DNA from: Mesorhizobium muleiense
GTDB lineage: Bacteria; Pseudomonadota; Alphaproteobacteria; Rhizobiales; Rhizobiaceae
DNA: 64,000 bases
Direction of reading: 5' to 3'
NCBI RefSeq assembly: GCF_900099905.1
Contig: NZ_FNEE01000014.1
Location: 1 to 64,000, forward strand
Position numbers and translations under genes: made by a program. Position 1 is the stretch's first letter, and every line of letters starts with the position of its first letter. Shown piece after piece: positions 24,090 to 30,532 of this stretch. The notes beneath the pieces are model-generated. The model was not told where the DNA came from. It saw nothing but the letters and a program-made list of their open reading frames with translations, and did not search any database.

Positions 24090-25400
24090 TCAAGCGCTTT
24101 TCTGCAAGACCGGCTGCCTGGCAAAGAGCTGGCGAAAGACCGGATAGATGTCGGCTGCGTTGGCGATACGGCTCATCTGGAAATTCGGCCATCGCTGGTT
24201 GACAACGCTGTAGGCGCGCCAGAGCGAGGTTCCATTGTCGGTGGTGCCGAAAATATGGCTCTCACGTTCGTCGATGATCTCGACATAGGCAAAATACTGG
24301 CACAGGCGCATGATCTGGCCGTCCATCAGGCCGATGCAGCGCTCGGAATCGGTGACGAAATTGTCGCCGTCCGACGCCTGGGCGGCATAGATGTTCCACT
24401 CGTTGCTGGGATAGCGTTGCGCGATGATGCGGTGCATTTCCTCGAGTGCCGTGGAAACAACCGTGCCGCCGCTTTGCGTATTGTAGAAGAAGGTTTCCTC
24501 GTCCACCTCCTGCGCCTCGTGCGTATGGCGGATGAAGACGATTTCGGTGCGGTCGTAGCGCCGTTTCAGGAACAGGTGCAGCAGCACGAAGAAGCGCTTG
24601 GCCAGATCCTTCTCGCGTTCGCCCATCGAGCCGGATACGTCCATGAGACAGAACATGACCGCATTGGCATTCGGCACGGGCTGGGCGTCGAAACGGTTGA
24701 AGCGGATGTCGACGGGATCGACATAGGCGATCCGCTTGCGGCGGCGCTCAAGTCGCTCAAGCTCCTCCCGCAGCGCTGCAATGCGCTGGCGTGCCGGCGC
24801 CGCGCTCTGCGGCTCGGCCTCCAGGATTGCGAGTTGCTCCGCAATCGCATCGAGTTCCTCCTGCTTGGGGCGCCTTAGCGCAATCCGGCGACCATGGCTG
24901 TTTCGCATCGTGCGCCCGACATTGATGTTGGTCGGCGAACCGGTCGCCGCGAACCCGGCGCGGCGCGGTTTGAAGGATAGTATCTCCTTGAGGTTGAGCT
25001 TGACCATGTCGGGAAGTTCGAGATCCTCGAAAAAGAGGTCGAGCACCTCCTCGCGCGAGAGCACGAAACGAAAATCGTCCTCCGAGACCGTTTTCCCGGG
25101 AGATGAGCCGCCGCCGCCCTGGCCGGGCTTCGGAACCCGGTCGCCCGGGGCGAAATGCTTGTTGCCCGGCAGGATGTGCTGCCGCCTGCCGCTGTCCTTC
25201 GCGTCGCTGAAGCTCGGCTCAGCTGTGCCCCTCGCTGGCATCGAGACGGCGTGCTCGCTGTCGACATCGGCGATCTTGCCGGTACGGATCCGATCCCGGA
25301 TGCTTCGCTTCAGCTCTTCGCGCGCACGTTTCAGGAAGCGCTGGCGGTTGCCGAGGCTCTTGTCCTTTGGGTTCAGTCGGCGATCGACAAAGATCGGCAT
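24090..25400 (-). CDS. yeaH: YeaH/YhbH (DUF444) family protein with vWA fold
   Basis: 436 residues. The N-terminus FVDRRLNPKDKSLGNRQRFL is the family hallmark. A glycine-rich linker (GQGGGGSSPG, about 93-102) is followed by LKEILSFKPRRAGF and a von Willebrand A-type metal site, DVSGSMG at 254-260, with HTHEAQEVDEETFF downstream. The protein is the partner of the PrkA/YeaG kinase in many Proteobacteria and is tied to stationary-phase and nitrogen-starvation responses in E. coli. It sits 19 bases after prkA and 9 bases before the spoVR-family gene, so one transcript is likely. Confidence 0.93.
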   Translation of the reverse strand: MPIFVDRRLNPKDKSLGNRQRFLKRAREELKRSIRDRIRTGKIADVDSEHAVSMPARGTAEPSFSDAKDSGRRQHILPGNKHFAPGDRVPKPGQGGGGSSPGKTVSEDDFRFVLSREEVLDLFFEDLELPDMVKLNLKEILSFKPRRAGFAATGSPTNINVGRTMRNSHGRRIALRRPKQEELDAIAEQLAILEAEPQSAAPARQRIAALREELERLERRRKRIAYVDPVDIRFNRFDAQPVPNANAVMFCLMDVSGSMGEREKDLAKRFFVLLHLFLKRRYDRTEIVFIRHTHEAQEVDEETFFYNTQSGGTVVSTALEEMHRIIAQRYPSNEWNIYAAQASDGDNFVTDSERCIGLMDGQIMRLCQYFAYVEIIDERESHIFGTTDNGTSLWRAYSVVNQRWPNFQMSRIANAADIYPVFRQLFARQPVLQKSA

Positions 25401-25419
25401 GGAACCATCCCGGCCGGAC

Positions 25420-27369
25420 TCAGCCCGCCTTGTTCACCCGCATGTACCAGTCCACCAGTCGGCGGACCTGGCGTTCGGTGTAACCGCGTCCGACCATCCG
25501 ATGCACGAACTCTGTATGCCGCTTCTCCGTTACGCTGTCCTGCTTGGAGCCGAAGCTGATCACCGGGAGCAGATCCTCGACCTGACCGAACATCCGCTTC
25601 TCGATGACTTCACGCAGCTTTTCATAGCTCGTCCACGAAGGGTTGCGGCCATGGTTCCTCGCCCGGGCGCGCAACGTGAACTTCACGACCTCGTTGCGGA
25701 AGTCCTTGGGGTTGGCAATGCCGGCCGGCTTTTCGACTTGCGACAGTTCGTTGTCGAGCACCTCGCGATTGAGGATCTGGCCGGTATCGGGGTCTTTGTA
25801 GTCCTGGTCCTCGATCCAGGCATCGGCATAGGCGATGTAGCGGTCGAACAGGTTCTGGCCGTATTCGCTGTAGGATTCCAGATAGGCCTTCTGAATTTCA
25901 TGGCCGATGAACTCGGCATAGCGCGTGGCCAGTTCCGACTTTATGAAGTCGAGATAGGCGGCTTCCGTTTCCTTGGGGAACTGCTCGCGCTTGATCGCCT
26001 CCTCCAGAATGTACATCAGATGCACGGGATCGGCGGCCACTTCCTTGGTGTCGTAGTTGAAGGTCTGGGACAGGATCTTGAAGGCAAAGCGCGTGCTGAC
26101 GCCGGTCATGCCTTCATCGACCCCGGCGGCATCGCGGTATTCCTGAACCGACTTCGCCTTGGGATCTATGTCCTTAAGGTTCTCGCCGTCATAAACGCGC
26201 ATCTTGGTGTAGAGCGGCGAATTGTCGTGCTCGGCCAGACGGGTCGAGACGGTGAACCGGCTGAGAATGTCGAGAACCTCCGGTGCACAGGAACTGGAGG
26301 CCAATTCGCTTTCGCGCAGCAGCTTTTCGTAGATCTGCCTTTCTTCTGTGACCCGCAGGCAATACGGCACCTTGACCACCAGGATACGGTCGAGGAATGC
26401 CTCGTTGTTCTTGTTGTTCTTGAACTGCAGCCATTCCGATTCGTTGGAGTGGGCTACGACGATGCCCTGATACGGGAAAGATCCGAAGTTTTCCGTACCG
26501 TTGTAGCTGCCTTCCTGGGTAGCGGTCAGCAACGGATGCAGGACCTTGATCGGCGCTTTGAACATCTCGACGAACTCGAGCAGCCCCTGCGTGGTCCGGT
26601 TCAGGCCGCCGCTGTAGGAATAGGCGTCCGGATCGGATTGGCTGAAATGCTCGAGCTGTCTTATGTCGACCTTGCCGACCAGGGCCGAAACGTCCTGGTT
26701 GTTCTCATCGCCTGGCTCGGTCTTGGAGATGCCTATCTGGCGTAGCCGCGAAGGCATGAGCTTGACGACGCTGAACTTGGAGATGTCGCCGGACAGTTCG
26801 TCGAGGCGCTTGGCCGCCCATGGCGAGATAAGACCGTTCAGCCGGCGCCGCGCGATGCCGTATTTGTCCTCCAAAAGGTCGCCCATGCGGTCAGGATTGA
26901 AAAGCCCGAGCGGCGATTCGAAAACCGGACTGATCTGGTCGCCGACCTTCAGCGTATAGATCGGACGCTCCTCCATCAGCTTCTTCAGCCGTTCGGCGAG
27001 CGAGGACTTGCCGCCGCCGACAGGGCCAAGCAGATAGAGAATCTGCTTGCGCTCCTCGAGCCCCTGAGAGGCATAGCGGAAATAGCCGGCTATGCGCTCG
27101 ATCGTGTCCTCCATGCCATAGAACTCGGCGAAGGTGGGATAGACCTTGATTGTCCTGTTCGAGAAAATGCGGCCGAGCCGCTCATCCATGCTGGTGTCGA
27201 TCAGGGTGGGCTCGCCGATCGCCTCGACCATCCGCTCGGGCGCCGAAGCATACATCGATTTATCCTCGCGGCAGGCAAGGAGATATTGCTGGATGCTTAT
27301 CTCCTCCTGCGCCGCATTGGTGTAAATCTCCGAAAACAGATCGAAGACGTCGGAGTGGTTCTCGCGCAT
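25420..27369 (-). CDS. prkA: PrkA/YeaG-family serine protein kinase (AAA-type N-domain)
   Basis: 649 residues, the usual size. It opens with DVFDLFSEIYTNAAQEEISI and has a Walker A loop GPVGGGKSS at 115-123 in the PrkA AAA-like domain. Further family blocks are VLHPLLTATQEGSYNGTENF and VAHSNESEWLQFKNNKNNEA; the C-terminal PrkA domain starts near 400. The protein phosphorylates targets in response to nutrient stress in characterised relatives. ATG 27369 has gaggaa five bases upstream; a frame with 16 extra residues upstream overlaps a likely promoter. It heads the prkA-yeaH-spoVR unit. An EcfG-type promoter lies at 27416-27441. Confidence 0.94.
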   Translation of the reverse strand: MRENHSDVFDLFSEIYTNAAQEEISIQQYLLACREDKSMYASAPERMVEAIGEPTLIDTSMDERLGRIFSNRTIKVYPTFAEFYGMEDTIERIAGYFRYASQGLEERKQILYLLGPVGGGKSSLAERLKKLMEERPIYTLKVGDQISPVFESPLGLFNPDRMGDLLEDKYGIARRRLNGLISPWAAKRLDELSGDISKFSVVKLMPSRLRQIGISKTEPGDENNQDVSALVGKVDIRQLEHFSQSDPDAYSYSGGLNRTTQGLLEFVEMFKAPIKVLHPLLTATQEGSYNGTENFGSFPYQGIVVAHSNESEWLQFKNNKNNEAFLDRILVVKVPYCLRVTEERQIYEKLLRESELASSSCAPEVLDILSRFTVSTRLAEHDNSPLYTKMRVYDGENLKDIDPKAKSVQEYRDAAGVDEGMTGVSTRFAFKILSQTFNYDTKEVAADPVHLMYILEEAIKREQFPKETEAAYLDFIKSELATRYAEFIGHEIQKAYLESYSEYGQNLFDRYIAYADAWIEDQDYKDPDTGQILNREVLDNELSQVEKPAGIANPKDFRNEVVKFTLRARARNHGRNPSWTSYEKLREVIEKRMFGQVEDLLPVISFGSKQDSVTEKRHTEFVHRMVGRGYTERQVRRLVDWYMRVNKAG

Positions 27370-27415
27370 GGTATTCCTCGCCCCGGCCGGTCTGGTTGCT
27401 GTCGCCTCTTCACTC

Positions 27416-27441
27416 AACTGTCGGAAAGCCTTTGTGGTTCC
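27416..27441 (-). promoter_or_regulatory. EcfG-type promoter of the prkA-yeaH-spoVR unit
   Basis: On the minus strand: GGAAC (27441-27437), 17 bases, AGTT (27419-27416), 46 bases before the prkA ATG. The -10 element keeps the conserved GTT but has A in place of C. Stress-sigma control fits the RpoS-linked expression of this cassette in enterobacteria, which is family knowledge. Confidence 0.45.
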
Positions 27442-27624
27442 CTATTACACGTAGTGCGTCTGCGACCGGATGTTAGGGGTCCAGACAGATATCGTGAACG
27501 CCTGGAAGTCAGCCAGCGAATGGCTCGCACAATGGAACGTTTCCGAGGGAAGTCCATTCTTCCACCAGCGCTTGCCGAGCGCAACAGCCCGCTGGGTACA
27601 AGTTGCCTTTCTGAAGCAATAAAC

Positions 27625-27728
27625 CGCCCGCGCTCAGCAGTTGCCCGCGCTCAACGGTTGCCCGCGCTCAACAGTTGCCCGCGCTCAGCAGTTGCCCGCG
27701 TTCAGCAGTTGCCCGCGTTCAGCAGTTG
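27625..27728. repeat. 17-bp tandem repeat array, about six units
   Basis: The unit agttgcccgcgctcaac (with c/t and a/g variants) is repeated in tandem: a partial copy at 27625-27638, five full units at 27639-27655, 27656-27672, 27673-27689, 27690-27706 and 27707-27723, and a partial agttg to 27728. There are no spacers, so it is not a CRISPR array. It lies in the 470-base gap between prkA (27369) and the small membrane protein gene (27840); apart from the array and the prkA promoter I see nothing else there. Confidence 0.9.
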
Positions 27729-27839
27729 AATGGCGAATCACTGGCCATTCGGCGAAGAGAGCTGCACTGCGGTGTCCAACCCCTGCACCGGGAGCAACGG
27801 TTTCGCTCCTGATGGGTAACGAGGGAAAGGAGATGTTCC

Positions 27840-28025
27840 ATGTTCGAGAACAGCATGTGGTTGATCGTCGTTGCTGGAGGCCCGCTACTGCTGGCAATCC
27901 TGCTCGCCTACGCACTCCTTACGTGGCGACGCCGGGGGCCTGCAGAGCGCAGAGAAAGCGATCGGGCCACCGAGCGACTGTATCGCGAGGAAAACGGCCC
28001 GGGCAGAGGCGGTAAAACAACGTAA
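27840..28025 (+). CDS. Small single-helix membrane protein
   Basis: 61 residues. An N-terminal membrane helix (MWLIVVAGGPLLLAILLAYA) is followed by a short basic and polar tail (TWRRRGPAERRESDRATERL). It would sit in the inner membrane with a cytoplasmic tail. ATG 27840 has ggaaaggag seven bases upstream, an excellent ribosome site. The protein recalls small YtxH-like or stress membrane proteins but no family is certain. The sequence just after the stop (28026-28066) looks like a degraded copy of the aaagcgcgtcg-type repeat. Confidence 0.65.
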   Translation: MFENSMWLIVVAGGPLLLAILLAYALLTWRRRGPAERRESDRATERLYREENGPGRGGKTT

Positions 28026-28061
28026 AACACGTCGCATGAAGTCGGTCGAACGCGACTCGCT

Positions 28062-28499
28062 TTAGACTCCAACACTTTCGGGCCAAAGCGCCCGGATCTG
28101 CTTCGGCAACGCGTCCCGCACCTTGGCCGACTGGCCGAGGTCGACATGCCTGGCGAGTACCTTGAACACGGATCTCGTCGCATCCTCGGGATTCACCGGT
28201 CGAGTGGATTTCATCTCCTCGGCCACCCGCTGCAAAAAATCCTCCAACGAACGGCTGCTCGTCGGCAGATCACGCGGCCGATACCGATCATAGTAGGCTC
28301 CGCGCACGAGAAGCGGCAGTTCAGCCCCCAAATTGGCAGCCAGTTCAATCTGCAGCCAATCCCGCAAGGTGCGTAGAACGGCTCCCAGCATATGCCAGGC
28401 CACGCGCCTGTCGGGCCCGTGATCGGCCATGATCTCGTCCAGCCAGATGTTTGTCGTCTGCAGGGTTTTGTCAAAAACTTCCAAGCCGGTTGCGCTCAT
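28062..28499 (-). CDS. DUF2267-domain protein
   Basis: 145 residues. The DUF2267 pattern is clear: FDKTLQTTNIWLDEIMADHG, then AWHMLGAVLRTLRDWLQIEL, AANLGAELPLLVRGAYYD and LEDFLQRVAEE. Members are all-helical, cytoplasmic and of unknown function, often found near stress genes. ATG 28499 has a near-perfect agaggagg site five bases upstream. A possible but mutated EcfG-type promoter (GAAAC-N16-CGTT, 28606-28582 on the minus strand) lies 82 bases upstream. Confidence 0.85.
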   Translation of the reverse strand: MSATGLEVFDKTLQTTNIWLDEIMADHGPDRRVAWHMLGAVLRTLRDWLQIELAANLGAELPLLVRGAYYDRYRPRDLPTSSRSLEDFLQRVAEEMKSTRPVNPEDATRSVFKVLARHVDLGQSAKVRDALPKQIRALWPESVGV

Positions 28500-28526
28500 C
28501 GTCGCCTCCTCTGGGCAATCCCAACA

Positions 28527-28571
28527 CCCGCCCAAAATACCCGCCCAAAATAGCCGCCCAATATACCCGCC
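28527..28571. repeat. 13-bp tandem repeat upstream of the DUF2267 gene
   Basis: Units cccgcccaaaata at 28527-28539 and 28540-28552, a variant gccgcccaatata at 28553-28565, then a partial cccgcc. They lie in the 315-base gap 28500-28814, between the DUF2267 ribosome site and its possible promoter, so unit number would change the leader length. Nothing else is evident in that gap except the candidate promoter at 28582-28606. Confidence 0.8.
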
Positions 28572-28814
28572 ATGACGCGCAAACGGCCATTGAGCGCTAT
28601 TGTTTCATCACGCGTTGAAAATTGTCCAAGAGCAGCGGCGGATGCAGCCAGTGGATTAAATCCAACGTCTGAAGCGAGGCGATCACATGCCAGGTTGCGC
28701 AGCCATCAATTTAGTGCCCATGACTGGACAGCTCGCAAGCGCTCCAAGACTGTAGAATTCAAGCGAAGGGCCTTTACGCGTACAGTTACGAACGGGCACC
28801 CCAACGAGGCGGCC

Positions 28815-29284
28815 ATGAAGAGCGATACCGAATATCTACGTCTCGCCGTGGAGATCGCCACCGAGAGCCGGGCGAGTGGCAATCATCCTTTCGGGGCGCT
28901 CCTGGTCGGGCCGGAAGGCGACGTGCTGCTTTCGTCGGGCAACACCTACGCGCGGGATCGCGGCGTTGGCCACGCAGAGGCAAACGTGGCGCGCGCGGCT
29001 GCGCAGCAATACGACCCGACCTTTCTCGAGCGATGCACGCTGGTGACCTCGGTCGAGCCGTGCTGCATGTGCCCGGGGCCTGTTACTGGGCCGGCATCGG
29101 CACCGTGGTCTACGGACTCAGCGAAAGGCGGCTGGCCGAGCTGACCGGAGACAATTCGGAGAATCTGACCCTCGATCTGAGCTGTCATCAGGTGTTCGCC
29201 GCCGGACGGCGCCATGTAGCAATCCGTGGCCCATTCCCTGAACTCGAAGAAGAGATCGTAACCGACCACAAGGATTTCTGGTGA
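28815..29284 (+). pseudogene. Nucleoside/guanine deaminase-like gene with a frameshift at the zinc site
   Basis: The frame from ATG 28815 reads TEYLRLAVEIATESRASGNH, PFGALLVGPEGDVLLSSGN and the zinc motif HAEAN, as in cytosine/guanine/tRNA-adenosine-type deaminases. At about 29071-29075 the second zinc motif begins PCCMC and the frame then leaves the family; the matching continuation YWAGIGTVVYGLSERRLAEL through to HKDFW is in another frame, ending at 29284. Restoring one G after tgcatgtgc would rejoin them as PCCMCAGACYWAGIG. The intact length would be about 156 residues. Either the gene is recently broken or the base was lost in sequencing. Confidence 0.75.
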
Positions 29285-29497
29285 CAGAAACCAATCATAA
29301 AGGACTGCTGTCGGTGAAGAATTCGTAGCCTCTGCGGCGCCATGAGCTCCGGCCACTTCTGGCCCAAAGGTTTGACACGCGAGGCCCGCGTCTTGTTGCA
29401 GGAAGCCATCGACTCGCGCGCAAAACCGCCGACACGCAAAACCGTCCACTGACTCGACCGACACGTTCATTCCACCAGTTCGAACGCTCAGTTGCCC

Positions 29498-29523
29498 GGA
29501 ACCTTCCGCCCCTCTCGCCGGTT
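29498..29523 (+). promoter_or_regulatory. Possible EcfG-type promoter of the cox operon
   Basis: GGAAC at 29498-29502, 17 bases, GGTT at 29520-29523, directed at coxB (ATG 29543). The distance is short, so the leader would be only about a dozen bases and the ribosome site (gaggggttgcaa, starting near 29531) would lie at its very start. The gap 29285-29497 shows nothing else. Confidence 0.35.
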
Positions 29524-29542
29524 TACCGCGGAGGGGTTGCAA

Positions 29543-30532
29543 ATGGGTCGATATTTCAGCCTGTCAGCTGCGTCATTGTTGCTCGCGAGCGGCTCTGCCG
29601 GCGCCCAGACGAGCACTCAGTCGGCACTTGAGTCCGCGGGAGCGGAAGCGCAGCAGATAGAAATGCTGTTTTGGGTCATGCTAAGCGGCGGCACCGTCAT
29701 CTGGCTGGGCGTGGTCGGCCTGCTTCTTCATTCAGCCCTCGTCAATCGCCGCAGGCTGGCCGAAAAGTCTGCCAGCAGCATCATCCTTTGGGGCGGCGTA
29801 GTCTTCCCCTCGGTCACGCTTTGTGCGCTGCTCGCCTATGCGCTGTGGCTGATGCCTGGCCTTCGGCCCTTCGCCCAGGCGAGCCCCGCCGCCCTGCGGA
29901 TCGAAGTCACCGGCAGGCAGTTCTGGTGGGAAGTTGTCTATCACCCTCCTCTGGGACCGCCGGTCGCGTCTGCCAACGAGATCAGGCTGCCGGTCGGCGA
30001 GCGGGTCGAATTGACCCTGAAAAGCGCCGATGTGATCCATTCCTTCTGGATCCCACCGCTCGGCGGCAAGATGGACATGATCCCCGGCCGCACCAACAGG
30101 CTTTCGATCATGGCCACCAAAGCTGGTCTATTCCGCGGCCCGTGCGCGGAATATTGCGGCACGTCTCACGCGCTGATGGCGCTCTCGGCCGTCGCCATGG
30201 CGCCCGAAGCCTTCCGGTCCTGGCTTGCCGCCCAGGCAATTCCCGCGGAAGGGGCCGGCGCAAGCGGCGGCGCGCTGTTCCTGCGCCATGGCTGCGGGTC
30301 CTGCCATGTCGTCGCGGGCACCGATGCGCGCGGCCTGATCGGCCCGGATCTTTCGCATATCGGTTCCCGCGCCACCGTCGCAGCCGGAATCCTGCCCAAC
30401 ACCGAAGACGCCGTCGCCAGCTTCATCGCCCGGTCCGACCTGATCAAGCCCGGCTCCAGGATGCCGGCCTTCGACATGTTGCCGCCGGACGACATTCGCG
30501 CCATAGCCGCCTGGCTGAGAGGCCTGCGATGA
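29543..30532 (+). CDS. coxB: Cytochrome c oxidase subunit II with C-terminal cytochrome c domain (caa3 type)
   Basis: 329 residues. A signal peptide (MGRYFSLSAASLLLASGSAG) and two membrane helices (about 40-60 and 80-105) precede the periplasmic CuA domain. The CuA ligands are visible as CAEYCGTSHALM, starting at Cys201. A fused cytochrome c follows with the haem motif CGSCH at 251-255 and a methionine ligand candidate in GSRMPAFD. Electrons enter from cytochrome c to CuA and pass to subunit I. ATG 29543 follows a ggagggg site. Its stop overlaps the next start (ATGA), as expected in an operon. Confidence 0.93.
   Translation: MGRYFSLSAASLLLASGSAGAQTSTQSALESAGAEAQQIEMLFWVMLSGGTVIWLGVVGLLLHSALVNRRRLAEKSASSIILWGGVVFPSVTLCALLAYALWLMPGLRPFAQASPAALRIEVTGRQFWWEVVYHPPLGPPVASANEIRLPVGERVELTLKSADVIHSFWIPPLGGKMDMIPGRTNRLSIMATKAGLFRGPCAEYCGTSHALMALSAVAMAPEAFRSWLAAQAIPAEGAGASGGALFLRHGCGSCHVVAGTDARGLIGPDLSHIGSRATVAAGILPNTEDAVASFIARSDLIKPGSRMPAFDMLPPDDIRAIAAWLRGLR

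Noticed and set aside
27534..27558. GGAAC followed at 16 bases by CATT upstream of the small membrane protein gene
   Set aside because: The -10 lacks the conserved GTT and the site lies about 280 bases from the start, beyond the tandem array.
27625..27728. Short regular repeats suggestive of a CRISPR array
   Set aside because: The 17-bp units abut directly with no unique spacers, and no cas gene is present.
29671..30528. Longer start for the CoxAC fusion from an upstream in-frame ATG
   Set aside because: That stretch overlaps coxB in another frame and lacks any subunit I character; the ATG at 30529 overlaps the coxB stop in the usual operon manner.
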